51,309 nucleotides of DNA from Rhodocyclaceae bacterium (GTDB taxonomy: Bacteria > Pseudomonadota > Gammaproteobacteria > Burkholderiales > Rhodocyclaceae): NCBI GenBank assembly GCA_022072095.1, contig JAJVIJ010000045.1, positions 1 to 51,309 of the forward strand. The letters are read 5' to 3'. The position numbers were made by a program, and so were the translations under genes. Below, in pieces: positions 1 to 8,109 of the stretch (positions are counted from its first letter, which is position 1; every line of letters begins with the position of its first letter). The notes under the pieces are model-generated. The model was given only the letters and a program-made list of their open reading frames with translations, did not search any database and was not told the DNA's origin.

Positions 1-139
1 CCACTAGCGAGTTCAGCTCGTCCACTTCGCCCAGCGCATGGATGCGCAGGCTGGACTTGGACACACGTGAGCCGTCGCCCAGCCCGGTGCTGCCGGCATC
101 GCCGGTACGGGTGGTGATCTTTGAAAGTCGGTGGCCCAT
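1..139 (-). CDS. ATP:cob(I)alamin adenosyltransferase, PduO/MMAB type (5' part only)
   Basis: Reading leftward from an ATG at 139, 46 codons remain before the window ends, so only the N-terminus is present. It shows the family hallmark: a Ile-Thr-Thr-Arg-Thr-Gly-Asp stretch followed by GLGDGSRV and, about 20 residues on, a VDELNS segment. In PduO-type enzymes the first segment forms the ATP loop. The enzyme transfers the 5'-deoxyadenosyl group of ATP to cob(I)alamin, making the cofactor of mutases such as methylmalonyl-CoA mutase. The gene diverges from cheW. Identification rests on the N-terminal signature alone; the rest lies outside the window. Confidence 0.85.
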   Translation of the reverse strand, partial: MGHRLSKITTRTGDAGSTGLGDGSRVSKSSLRIHALGEVDELNSLV

Positions 140-263
140 GGGGGTGGCTCGAAAAATGGCCCATCATTATAGATTTGTTCATGCTCGCTCCGGGCTTGGA
201 CTTTGGCCCAGCCACTGACGCCCTTTTGCTCCCCCCACGAGGGCGCCTGCGCGAGCAAGGACC

Positions 264-291
264 TCAAGGCGTCGATCAGCGATGCCGATAA
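264..291 (+). promoter_or_regulatory. Candidate sigma-28 (FliA) promoter for cheW
   Basis: A perfect GCCGATAA, the -10 element of flagellar sigma-28 promoters, sits at 284-291. A weak -35-like TCAAGG begins at 264, so the -35 match is poor and the spacing is about one base longer than consensus. The site lies 49 bp ahead of the cheW start. Chemotaxis genes are classic FliA targets, so the context agrees. No competing sigma-70 promoter is obvious here. Confidence 0.5.
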
Positions 292-340
292 GCGCTCACG
301 AATCGCGCCCTGTTGGCGTGACGCATAGAGCGAGGTCTTT

Positions 341-859
341 ATGGAGAGCCCAACCCGTACCGAACCCGGGACCGGCATGCGGTCATCGGCGCCCATGGCA
401 CTGCAGGCGCGTGAATTTCTTTCGTTCAAGCTGGGCGACGAGGAATACGGCATCGACATTCTGAAGGTGCAGGAAATTCGCGGCTACGAACGGCCGACCC
501 GGATGGCAGGCGTACCGACATTCATCAAGGGTGTGGTCAATCTGCGCGGCATCATCGTGCCGATCATCGACATGCGCATCAAGCTCGACCTGGCGTCCGT
601 GGACTACAACGAGTTCACCGTCGTCATCATCCTGAACGTGCTGGATCGCGTCGTCGGCATCGTCGTCGATGGCGTCTCGGACGTGGTCGCGCTGTCGCCC
701 GAGCAGATCAAGCCCGCTCCGGAGTTTTCCGACAACCTCCAGGCCTGCCACGTCATCGGTCTCGGTACGCTCGACGAGCGCATGCTGATCCTGATGGACA
801 TCGAGAAACTGGTCGCGAGCAGCGACATGGGACTCGTCAGCAACCTCGCCATGCATTGA
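341..859 (+). CDS. cheW: Chemotaxis coupling protein CheW
   Basis: The 172-residue product has a CheW domain from about residue 22 to 165, starting with [15 protein letters not shown] and containing the conserved GVVNLRG and IVPIIDMR segments. CheW is a cytoplasmic adaptor of two SH3-like barrels that links chemoreceptors to the kinase CheA. The ATG at 341 is preceded by GAGG at 332-335 with five bases between, which supports this start. The first 20 or so residues are a non-conserved extension. The next gene, 37 bp downstream, encodes a chemoreceptor, so the two form a receptor-coupler pair. A sigma-28-like site lies upstream. Confidence 0.95.
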   Translation: MESPTRTEPGTGMRSSAPMALQAREFLSFKLGDEEYGIDILKVQEIRGYERPTRMAGVPTFIKGVVNLRGIIVPIIDMRIKLDLASVDYNEFTVVIILNVLDRVVGIVVDGVSDVVALSPEQIKPAPEFSDNLQACHVIGLGTLDERMLILMDIEKLVASSDMGLVSNLAMH

Positions 860-896
860 TCCGTACGCTCCGACTTCCGAATCGAAAGGTATCGCC

Positions 897-2978
897 ATGA
901 AAACCGTTAAACCCGCCTCCCCGCGCACATCGACCAGATCGGTCCGCGCGCCCGCATCAATCCCTGTCTCGAAAGCGCTCATCGCGGACCTGCAGGGCCA
1001 GATCGCGGCCATCAACCGCTCGCAAGCCGTGATCGAATTCGAGCTCGATGGCACGATCGTCACCGCCAACGACAACTTCTGCAAGGCCCTGGGCTATTCG
1101 CTGGACGAAATCCGCGGCCGGCATCACCGCATGTTCGTGGTGCCGGGATACGCGGAGAGCAAGGAATACCGCGAGTTCTGGGAAAAGCTCAACCGCGGCG
1201 AGTTCGATGGTGGCCAGTATCTGCGCATCGGCAAGGGCGGAAAGGAGGTCTGGATCCAGGCCACCTATAACGCCGTTCTGGACGAGCAAGGGAAGCCGGT
1301 CAAGGTCGTCAAGTACGCGACCGATATCACCGCCGGCAAGCTTGCCGAGCTCGCCGCGCGTGAGCGCGAGTCGAGCATGGCGGCCGAAAACATGCGCATC
1401 AAGAATGCACTGGACAAGTGCACGACCAACGTCATGATCGCGAACGCCGCCAACGAGATCGTCTACATGAACGAGTCGGTGGCCGAGATGCTGGGGCGTA
1501 ACGAAAGCGAGCTGCGCAAGGTGCTGCCGCAATTCGATTCGCGCCGGCTGCTCGGGTCGAGCATGGATGTCTTTCATCGAAATCCGCGCCATCAACAGGA
1601 CTTGCTCGCCAGCCTGAAAGGCACGCACCGCACGCAGATCAAGGTCGGGGGCCTGAGTTTCCGGTTGACGGCCAATCCGATCGTCGGTGCCAGCGGCGAG
1701 CGTGTCGGCACCGTGGTGGAATGGGCAGACCGGACTCAGGAGGTCGGGGTCGAGAACGAGGTCGCCGGCATCGTCGATGCCGCGGTCGCGGGTGATTTTT
1801 CGCAACGCATCGAGGTGGCGGGCAAGGACGGTTTCTTCAGGCAGCTGGCCGAGGGCATCAACCGCCTGATGGAGATCAGTTCGACCGGGCTGGCTGAAGT
1901 GGTCCGGGTCCTGGGAGCGCTCGCGAAGGCGGACCTGACCCAGACCATCGACAGCCACTACGAGGGGACGTTCGGGCAACTGAAGGACGATTCCAACGCG
2001 ACGGTGCAGCGGCTGTCCGAGATCATCGGGCAGATTCGCGACGCGGCACAGGCGATCGACACGGCCGCGTCCGAGATCGCGTCCGGCAACACCGATCTGT
2101 CGCAGCGTACCGAAGAACAGGCATCCAATCTGGAAGAGACGGCATCCAGCATGGAAGAGCTGACCGCGACCGTCAAGCAGAACGCCGAGAACGCCCGCCA
2201 GGCCAATCAGCTGGCTGCGACCGCGTCGGAGGTTGCCGTCAAGGGAGGATCGGTGGTCTCGCAGGTGGTATCGACGATGTCGTCGATCACGGAAAGCTCG
2301 AAGAAGATCGTCGACATCATCAGCGTGATCGACGGCATCGCGTTCCAGACCAACATCCTCGCGCTGAACGCGGCGGTCGAGGCCGCCCGCGCCGGCGAAC
2401 AGGGGCGTGGCTTCGCGGTCGTCGCCTCCGAAGTACGCAATCTGGCGCAGCGCAGCGCGGCGGCGGCGAAGGAGATCAAGACGCTGATCGGCGACTCCGT
2501 CGAAAAGGTCGAAGTCGGCTCCAAGTTGGTCGAATCGGCCGGAAAAACCATGGAGGACATCGTCGGCTCGGTGAAGCGGGTCACGGACATCATGGGCGAG
2601 ATCACCGCTGCCTCCATGGAGCAGTCGTCCGGCATCGAGCAGGTCAATCAGGCCATCATGCAGATGGATCAGGTGACCCAGCAGAATGCGGCGCTGGTCG
2701 AAGAGGCCGCCGCTGCCGCCGAATCCATGAAGACGCAGGCCGCGCAGCTGGCCGAGACGGTCGGGATCTTCGCGCTCTCAGGGCAGGCGGGGTTCGTCGA
2801 ACGGCGCGGACCGAATCGGGCGACCAACGTCGCACGGCTGCCGCAGATTGACGGCAACTCCCCGGCGAAGCAGCCTTCGCGGTCCGTCGCCAGGGCGATG
2901 GCCAGCGCGCAGGTCGGTTCCGGCTCGCATCGGGCAGCGCCGGTGGAAGACGGCGACGACGGCTGGGAGACTTTCTGA
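897..2978 (+). CDS. Soluble PAS-domain methyl-accepting chemotaxis protein
   Basis: The 693-residue chemoreceptor has a PAS domain near residues 38-150 ([12 protein letters not shown], then GRHHRMF), a second PAS-like segment near 165-280, a HAMP-like linker and a long signalling coiled coil. The highly conserved hairpin tip around residues 480-510 contains [21 protein letters not shown] see no transmembrane segment or signal peptide, so it should be cytoplasmic and sense an internal or redox-type signal through a PAS cofactor. The protein ends in GWETF, matching the xWxxF tail that tethers CheR and CheB in high-abundance receptors. That tail suggests a self-sufficient, methylation-adapting receptor. 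It lies directly after cheW. Confidence 0.95.
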   Translation: MKTVKPASPRTSTRSVRAPASIPVSKALIADLQGQIAAINRSQAVIEFELDGTIVTANDNFCKALGYSLDEIRGRHHRMFVVPGYAESKEYREFWEKLNRGEFDGGQYLRIGKGGKEVWIQATYNAVLDEQGKPVKVVKYATDITAGKLAELAARERESSMAAENMRIKNALDKCTTNVMIANAANEIVYMNESVAEMLGRNESELRKVLPQFDSRRLLGSSMDVFHRNPRHQQDLLASLKGTHRTQIKVGGLSFRLTANPIVGASGERVGTVVEWADRTQEVGVENEVAGIVDAAVAGDFSQRIEVAGKDGFFRQLAEGINRLMEISSTGLAEVVRVLGALAKADLTQTIDSHYEGTFGQLKDDSNATVQRLSEIIGQIRDAAQAIDTAASEIASGNTDLSQRTEEQASNLEETASSMEELTATVKQNAENARQANQLAATASEVAVKGGSVVSQVVSTMSSITESSKKIVDIISVIDGIAFQTNILALNAAVEAARAGEQGRGFAVVASEVRNLAQRSAAAAKEIKTLIGDSVEKVEVGSKLVESAGKTMEDIVGSVKRVTDIMGEITAASMEQSSGIEQVNQAIMQMDQVTQQNAALVEEAAAAAESMKTQAAQLAETVGIFALSGQAGFVERRGPNRATNVARLPQIDGNSPAKQPSRSVARAMASAQVGSGSHRAAPVEDGDDGWETF

Positions 2979-2980
2979 AC

Positions 2981-3115
2981 ATGTGGGCTGGCAAGCGCGA
3001 GGGCACGATGGCCTACCTGCGCGGCTTGGGCTGGGTCGCGGTGATCGGGTTCGCGCTCAAGGGCTTGCTCACGACCTCGCTGATGGTCTGGGCGGTCTGG
3101 GGCCTGACTCCCTGA
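2981..3115 (+). CDS. Small membrane protein of 44 residues, unknown function
   Basis: An ATG two bases after the chemoreceptor stop opens a 44-residue frame that ends eight bases before the convergent IclR gene, filling the gap exactly. The product starts with a basic segment (MWAGKREGTMAYLRG) followed by one hydrophobic stretch rich in V, A, L and W, as expected for a single membrane helix with a positive inside. No ribosome binding site is obvious, so expression would depend on coupling to the upstream stop. I do not recognise a family. It may be real or a chance frame in GC-rich DNA. Confidence 0.45.
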   Translation: MWAGKREGTMAYLRGLGWVAVIGFALKGLLTTSLMVWAVWGLTP

Positions 3116-3122
3116 CCATTGC

Positions 3123-3953
3123 CTACGGCGAGCGTGCGCCTGCGGCCCGAGCCGTTGGGCCTGAAAATGACAGCGGGAAGGCAGGCGGGCAGCCTGCCAG
3201 CAGGGCCGACACGCTGTCCTTCAGACACGCGAGGACATGGGCGGTCTCGGTCGCGTGCAGCGCGTTTGCCGCGGTCGTGATCCCCAGCGCACCCCAGGGG
3301 CGGCGTTCGCCGTCGCACAGCGGTAACGCGAACGCATGGATGCCCGGCACGATGTCGGCGAGATTGACGCCGGCGCGCCAGCGCCGGGAGCGCCGATACA
3401 TGCGCAATACGGCCAGGCGGCGTTCCTCGCCGCCGCTGACCAGTTCTTCCATATTGGCCCGCAACACTGCCATGCGACTGCCGGCGTCCAGGCCGACGAG
3501 CATGGCCATGCCGCCGGCTGTCGTCACCATCAGTCTGCGGCTGCCCACTTCGACCGAGAGCCCAGGCACGGCGATGCTGTCGGCACGCGCCATGCACACG
3601 GCGTCGATCCCGCTGCGCAGGTAAAACAGCGCCACGCCCCGCAGCGTACGTGCGAGCGTGGCCAGTGCCGGCTTGAGCAGGGACTGCAATTCGGCGTAGT
3701 CGGGCAGTGCCAGGCCGAGCTCGAACAGCATCGGACCGCAGAAGTAATGACGGTCCGAACGTCGCTGGCGCACGAGACGTTCCTCGACCAAGGCTTGAAG
3801 AAGTCGGTGCGCGGTGGCACGGTCGAGCGCGCAGCGCTCGGCCAGATCGGACAGACGCCAGCCGGTGCGAGGCCGGGTCGCCAGCTCCCTCAATAGCCGT
3901 GCGGCGCGTTGAACGACCTGTGCGCCGTGCCGGGGAACCGAATGTCCGGCCAT
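3123..3953 (-). CDS. IclR-family transcriptional regulator
   Basis: The 276-residue protein has an N-terminal winged helix-turn-helix at about residues 10-70 (LSDLAERCALDRATAHRLLQAL) and a C-terminal IclR effector domain from about 80 to 255. The frame is open upstream to 4106, but those 51 codons would overlap the CaiB gene. The ATG at 3953 lies 19 bp past that gene's stop and begins at a family-like point, so it is preferred. IclR proteins are dimeric regulators of catabolic operons that sense pathway acids. It is the last gene of the leftward acyl-CoA operon and is the likely local regulator; the effector is unknown. Confidence 0.88.
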   Translation of the reverse strand: MAGHSVPRHGAQVVQRAARLLRELATRPRTGWRLSDLAERCALDRATAHRLLQALVEERLVRQRRSDRHYFCGPMLFELGLALPDYAELQSLLKPALATLARTLRGVALFYLRSGIDAVCMARADSIAVPGLSVEVGSRRLMVTTAGGMAMLVGLDAGSRMAVLRANMEELVSGGEERRLAVLRMYRRSRRWRAGVNLADIVPGIHAFALPLCDGERRPWGALGITTAANALHATETAHVLACLKDSVSALLAGCPPAFPLSFSGPTARAAGARSP

Positions 3954-3972
3954 GCCCTCGTCAGGCGAACGT

Positions 3973-5094
3973 TCAGGCCTGCCAGTCGGCGAGCGCCTGA
4001 TCGAGTGCGATGTGACGCCAGGGGGTGCGGGGTTGCGGTGGTTCGCCGTTGATCCACGCCGGGAAGAGTGGCTCGAATACCTGCCGTCCGCCCTCTTCAC
4101 GCGCACGCACCAACTGCCGTGCCTGGATGTGCGGGTGGTTCGGTATTTCCTCGGTCTTCAGTACCGCCTGATAGCAACACTCGGCCTCGCCCAAGACGGC
4201 GTCCCAGTGGGCCAGCGGCTGCGCCGCAATCAGCGCTTCGACCTCGGCGATGAGCTCGCGCTGCGGCAAGGGATCATCCTGTCGCGCGATCCATTCGGGG
4301 TGGCCGGCGACCTTGCAGAAATTCGCCCAGAACTTCGGTTCGATCGCACCCAGCGTGATGAAGCGGCCGTCCGCGGTACGATAGATGCGATAGTAGGCCG
4401 CGCCACCGTTGATCATGCCCTGAGCGCGCACGGTGTTCTGGCCGGGGTAGCTCGCCAGCGTCAGCGGCCAGTTCTGCCAGGCCAGTACCGTCTCGGCGAT
4501 GCTGACGTCGATGAAGCAGCCTTTGCCCGTTTGGCTGCGACCCATCAGCGCCGCGAGCGTGGTCATGGCCGCCAGTTGCCCCGAGGCATGGTCCGCAACG
4601 GGTGGAAAGGCGATCGTCGGCGACTCGACGCTGCCGGAAGCCTCCAGGCCGCCGCACAGCGCCAAGTAGTTCAGGTCGTGGCCGGGCGCCAGGCGTAGCG
4701 GGCCGGTCTGACCAAACCCCGACAGCGCGCAATGGACCAAGCGCGGGTTGATGTCGTCGAGCCGCTGGCGCGTAAAGCCGAGCCGGTCGAGAACCCCAGG
4801 GCGATAGGATTCCAGCAGCACGTCCGCACGCGCCAGCAGCCGGGTGAAGCTTTGTTTGCCCTCGGGGCTCTTCAGATCGATGGCCACGCTGCGCTTGTTG
4901 CGATTGATCGCCTTGTACATGCCCGCAATGCCGTCGGCATCGATGGGGGGCATGTAGCGCGCCGGATCCCCTTCCACGGGTTCGACCTTGAGCACTTCGG
5001 CACCCAAGTCGCCCAGGATGGCGGCGGCGAAGGGTCCGGGCAGGTACTGGGACAGATCGATGACGCGGATTCCGTGAAGAAAAGTGTTCAGCAT
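3973..5094 (-). CDS. CaiB/BaiF-family protein, alpha-methylacyl-CoA racemase-like
   Basis: The 373-residue product has the CaiB/BaiF (family III CoA-transferase) fold: GIRVIDLSQYLPGPFA at the start, LGAEVLKVEP, and NRNKRSVAIDLK near residue 70. The central GHDLNYLALCG and VADHASGQ motifs match alpha-methylacyl-CoA racemase, where the His of GHD and the Asp of VAD are the two proton-exchange residues. That favours epimerising 2-methylacyl-CoA over CoA transfer, although the superfamily uses the same Asp for transfer. The ATG at 5094 was chosen over an upstream in-frame start at 5175 that would run into the hydrolase gene. It lies in the leftward acyl-CoA operon, just ahead of iclR. Confidence 0.88.
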   Translation of the reverse strand: MLNTFLHGIRVIDLSQYLPGPFAAAILGDLGAEVLKVEPVEGDPARYMPPIDADGIAGMYKAINRNKRSVAIDLKSPEGKQSFTRLLARADVLLESYRPGVLDRLGFTRQRLDDINPRLVHCALSGFGQTGPLRLAPGHDLNYLALCGGLEASGSVESPTIAFPPVADHASGQLAAMTTLAALMGRSQTGKGCFIDVSIAETVLAWQNWPLTLASYPGQNTVRAQGMINGGAAYYRIYRTADGRFITLGAIEPKFWANFCKVAGHPEWIARQDDPLPQRELIAEVEALIAAQPLAHWDAVLGEAECCYQAVLKTEEIPNHPHIQARQLVRAREEGGRQVFEPLFPAWINGEPPQPRTPWRHIALDQALADWQA

Positions 5095-5122
5095 GGCAGC
5101 CCCGGGGTGTGAGGGTTTCAGG

Positions 5123-5959
5123 TCACAGGCTGTGCCACACACCCGCCTGTTCACGCGCGCGGCCATCATGGGCAAGCTTGATCAGATGGGCGTGCAGCGA
5201 GCGCTTGGCTGCCGGATAGAGCGCCGGCCGGGTGTCGTCGTAAGCGCGGGGGACCAGATCATCCAGCGTGCCGCTGCCGATCGCGGACAGTGCCGCCGCG
5301 ACCTTCGCTTCGCGCATGAGGCGGTGCTTGATCAGCGCGCGCACCATGTCGTGCGGTGCGGGGATCAGCTCGCCATGTCCCGGCGCGAGCTGATCGAGAT
5401 CCTCAGTCAGCAATCGCTCCAGCGAGGCGAGATAGCGCACCATGTCGCCATCCGGAGGGCTGATGACGACGGTCGAACCCTGCATCACATGGTCGCCGGT
5501 GAACAGCAGCTTCTCGTCTTCGAGGAGGTAGCACAGGTGATTGGAGGCATGGCCCGGGGTGGCGATGGCGCGCAGTACGAACCCGGGTCCGGCCAGGCGT
5601 TCGCCATCGGCGAGCACGCGCGTCGGACTGAAGGTCTGATCCTGTGTGCCCGCCGCGGGCGCCGGCCGGCCCAGGATCTCGGCGCCCGTTTCCTTCGCGA
5701 GCCGCGCCGCAGCAGGCGAGTGGTCCGGGTGCGTGTGCGTGCCCAGGATCCAGCGCAGCTTCCCGGCCGCAGCGGAGAGGATCGCGTCGACATGGCTGTC
5801 GATCACCGGTCCCGGGTCGATCACGGCGCATTCGTGCTCGCCCACCAGGTAGGTGTTGGTCCCCGGCCCCGTCATGACCCCGGGGTTGGGCGCGGTGATC
5901 CGCCTGACGCGCGCCGTCAAGCGCACCGGCACGCCATGTTCGATGGTCATGGCGCTCAC
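5123..5959 (-). CDS. Metallo-beta-lactamase-fold hydrolase, LACTB2-like
   Basis: The 278-residue protein carries the metal site of the metallo-beta-lactamase fold: THTHPDH at residues 74-80, a downstream PGHASNHL, FTGDHVM, and a final GHG. This set binds two metal ions, usually zinc. The C-terminal part after about residue 205 resembles the winged-helix tail of the LACTB2-like group. Members are annotated as thioester or nucleic acid hydrolases, so the substrate is open; CoA-thioester chemistry would suit the neighbours. The start is a GTG at 5959 overlapping the Nudix stop as GTGA, with an in-frame ATG at 5950 as alternative. Confidence 0.85.
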   Translation of the reverse strand: MSAMTIEHGVPVRLTARVRRITAPNPGVMTGPGTNTYLVGEHECAVIDPGPVIDSHVDAILSAAAGKLRWILGTHTHPDHSPAAARLAKETGAEILGRPAPAAGTQDQTFSPTRVLADGERLAGPGFVLRAIATPGHASNHLCYLLEDEKLLFTGDHVMQGSTVVISPPDGDMVRYLASLERLLTEDLDQLAPGHGELIPAPHDMVRALIKHRLMREAKVAAALSAIGSGTLDDLVPRAYDDTRPALYPAAKRSLHAHLIKLAHDGRAREQAGVWHSL

Positions 5960-6774
5960 GCGTCCGGGCCGGGCAGCGTGTCGTAGCCGGGCTGCCCGGG
6001 AAGCACCGGACCCACCGTCCCGTCCGGAAAGCGCACGCGCCGTGGCAGGATGGCGGGGATGTCGCGCTCCGCGCAGGCGAACGCCATCAAGGCCGCGGTA
6101 TTGGAGAACTCGACCAGCGGGCGGATGTTGGACAGCGTCGGGAAAATGATCTTGTAGTGGCCGCTCTGGGCATGGCGCACGGCATCCTGCGGGTTCAGCC
6201 AGGCATGGTCCACCGTTTCGGCGTCGTCATGGACGCCGTGCTGGTCCGCGGGCGCTTCCGCGACGAAGAAGCGCGTATCGAAGCGCTTGTGCGAGCCCTC
6301 GGGTGTGATCCAATGGGCGTAGTAGGCCATGCGGTCGACGGCGAGCCGCAGCCCTTCGCGCTGGCAAATTTCCGCGAGGCCGATCTCGGAACGGTTCAGC
6401 GCACTCCGGTAGGCGTCGAAGCGCGCCGCCTTGTCGGGGTCGGCCAGCGACAACAATTCTCCCGATGGTTCATAGGCGAGCAGCAGCCCGGCTTCCTCGA
6501 AGCATTCGCGCACCGCGGCGACAAAGTAGGCGAGCCCGTCGACCTCGACCTTCAGACGTCGGCTGGCATCGGCATCGGTCATGCCCACGCACAGCGCGTA
6601 CAGGTCGCGGTCGCCACGGTCTACACCGCCACCAGGGAAGACAAAGGCGCCGCCGACGAAATCCGAGTCGAGGCTACGCTGCATCATGAATATCTCGATG
6701 CCGGATTCGGCATTGCGCGCCAGAATGACGGTCGCGGCCGGTTTGGGCTGAACCGTGCGTTGGGCTTGGGTCAT
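5956..6774 (-). CDS. Nudix hydrolase with a split Nudix box, NUDT19-like
   Basis: The 272-residue protein has a Nudix signature in two pieces: FPGGGVDRGD at residues 46-55 and REcFEEAGLL at 89-98, about 25 residues further apart than in the normal box. Such an insertion is known in the RP2p/NUDT19 group, whose mammalian member is a peroxisomal CoA diphosphatase. The catalytic REXXEE glutamates are present. The enzyme probably cleaves CoA or acyl-CoA at the pyrophosphate, adjusting the CoA pool. A GAGGAG ribosome site precedes the ATG, and the gene overlaps the next by four bases. It sits inside the acyl-CoA operon. Confidence 0.88.
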   Translation of the reverse strand: MTQAQRTVQPKPAATVILARNAESGIEIFMMQRSLDSDFVGGAFVFPGGGVDRGDRDLYALCVGMTDADASRRLKVEVDGLAYFVAAVRECFEEAGLLLAYEPSGELLSLADPDKAARFDAYRSALNRSEIGLAEICQREGLRLAVDRMAYYAHWITPEGSHKRFDTRFFVAEAPADQHGVHDDAETVDHAWLNPQDAVRHAQSGHYKIIFPTLSNIRPLVEFSNTAALMAFACAERDIPAILPRRVRFPDGTVGPVLPGQPGYDTLPGPDA

Positions 6775-6807
6775 CGATGTCTCCTCGTTTGTATTTCGGG
6801 AATCTCG

Positions 6808-7233
6808 TCAGATTGCCCCGGTGGGCGCGCGCGTCAGCGACTTTGCGAACACGCGATAGGAACCGTGCGCACGGGCGACGACATCGCCGTCGGGGGCATC
6901 GGCGGTGACGCGCATCGACACATAGCCGATGGTCTTGCCGATCTTGTCGGCACTCGCCGTGGCATACAGTACGCCGGCACCGATGGGTTGTACGAAATCG
7001 GTCGACATGCTGATGGTGACCACCGACTCGATGCGATCCGAGGTGGCTTTCAGCACCCGGCCGCCGACCGCATCGAGCAGCGTCAGCAGCACGCCCCCGT
7101 GCAGCACGCCATGCAGGTTCAGATGATCGTTGCGGATAGGCAGACGTACCGCGATGGCAGCATCGGGCAATTCCACGATCTCGTAACCGACCAGATCCTG
7201 GAATGGCCCGTGGTTGAACGCCGCGGTGTTCAT
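6808..7233 (-). CDS. PaaI-family hotdog thioesterase
   Basis: The 141-residue protein has the hotdog thioesterase pattern LHGVLHGGVLLTLLD at residues 40-54: HGG followed seven residues later by the Asp typical of the PaaI/YbgC-like group. These small tetrameric enzymes hydrolyse acyl- or aryl-CoA thioesters and often rescue CoA from dead-end intermediates. The frame extends to 7272, but that would overlap the upstream SDR gene by 29 bases. The ATG at 7233 lies 10 bp after the SDR stop and begins at the usual family N-terminus. It lies between the SDR array and the Nudix gene in one operon. Confidence 0.88.
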   Translation of the reverse strand: MNTAAFNHGPFQDLVGYEIVELPDAAIAVRLPIRNDHLNLHGVLHGGVLLTLLDAVGGRVLKATSDRIESVVTISMSTDFVQPIGAGVLYATASADKIGKTIGYVSMRVTADAPDGDVVARAHGSYRVFAKSLTRAPTGAI

Positions 7234-7243
7234 CGTGGTCTGC

Positions 7244-8107
7244 TCAGACGTTGAAGTATTCAGGCTTGCCACTGGGCCAGAACTCGCCCCAAAGCATCAT
7301 GCCGCCTTCCACATTCAGCACTTCTCCGGTGACGAACTTGCCGGATGGCGCGGCGAGATAGACCACGGCTTCGGCGATGTCCTGGACGTCGCCGGTGTGC
7401 AGCATCGGGTTGCACTTGGAGAAGCTGGGGACGTGTTCTTCCTTGTAATTATGAAAACCGGTGCTCTCGATGGCGCCCGGCGCCACGCAATTGACGCGGA
7501 TGTTGTAGGGCGCCCATTCTACGGCCAGCGTTTTCGACAGGAAGTTCACGCCCGCGCGCGAGGCGGTGGTGTGCGCCATGCCGGTCAGACCGCGATCGAC
7601 CGCCGCCGTGATCGTGATGATGCAGCCGGGTCTGCTCTGCGCGACCCAACGTTTCGCAGCGCCCTGCATCATGTACCAGGAGCCGTTCAGGTTGGTGTCG
7701 ATGACCGCGTTCCAGCCCTTGACCGTGAAGTCGATCGCGAGCGCGGCAAACTGCCCGCCAGCGTTGTTGACCAAAACATCGACGGTACCGAACCGGTCCC
7801 AGACCTTGGACAGGAACGCATCGACGTCCGCCGGATCGCGAATGGTCATCGGGTGCCAGAACACCTCGCGCCCTGAGAGCACAGCCAGTTTCTCTGCGCA
7901 GTCTTCGAGTTTCTCCGGCTTGCGGCCGCAGATCGCCAGCTTCGCGCCCAGGCGTGCGAACAGGAACGCGATCGCCTTGCCGATACCGCTGCCGGCACCC
8001 GAGACGATCACCACCTTGTCGGCGAACAGGTCGTCCCGGAATACGGTCGGCATCGTGGCCAGGGCCTCGTCGGCGGGGCCGAATTTGGGTTTCGGTTTCG
8101 GGTTCAT
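7244..8107 (-). CDS. SDR-family oxidoreductase, PECR/DECR-like, paralogue 1
   Basis: The 287-residue short-chain dehydrogenase has a SGAGSGIG nucleotide-binding turn near residue 37, NNAGG, and an IRVNCVAPGAIES segment. The classical Ser-Tyr-Lys site is missing: where YxxxK belongs the sequence reads TTASRAGV, with Thr for Tyr and Arg for Lys. This pattern recalls peroxisomal trans-2-enoyl-CoA reductase and dienoyl-CoA reductases rather than alcohol dehydrogenases, so an NADP(H)-linked enoyl-CoA role is likely but unproven. It is the most diverged of the four paralogues and ends in YFNV instead of YFKV. The ATG is served by AAGGT located in the end of paralogue 2. Confidence 0.9.
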   Translation of the reverse strand: MNPKPKPKFGPADEALATMPTVFRDDLFADKVVIVSGAGSGIGKAIAFLFARLGAKLAICGRKPEKLEDCAEKLAVLSGREVFWHPMTIRDPADVDAFLSKVWDRFGTVDVLVNNAGGQFAALAIDFTVKGWNAVIDTNLNGSWYMMQGAAKRWVAQSRPGCIITITAAVDRGLTGMAHTTASRAGVNFLSKTLAVEWAPYNIRVNCVAPGAIESTGFHNYKEEHVPSFSKCNPMLHTGDVQDIAEAVVYLAAPSGKFVTGEVLNVEGGMMLWGEFWPSGKPEYFNV

Positions 8108-8109
8108 GA

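Noticed and set aside
3954-4106. N-terminal extension of the IclR regulator
   Set aside because: It overlaps the CaiB gene on the same strand and is Arg/Ser/Pro-rich without family similarity; the ATG at 3953 fits the family.
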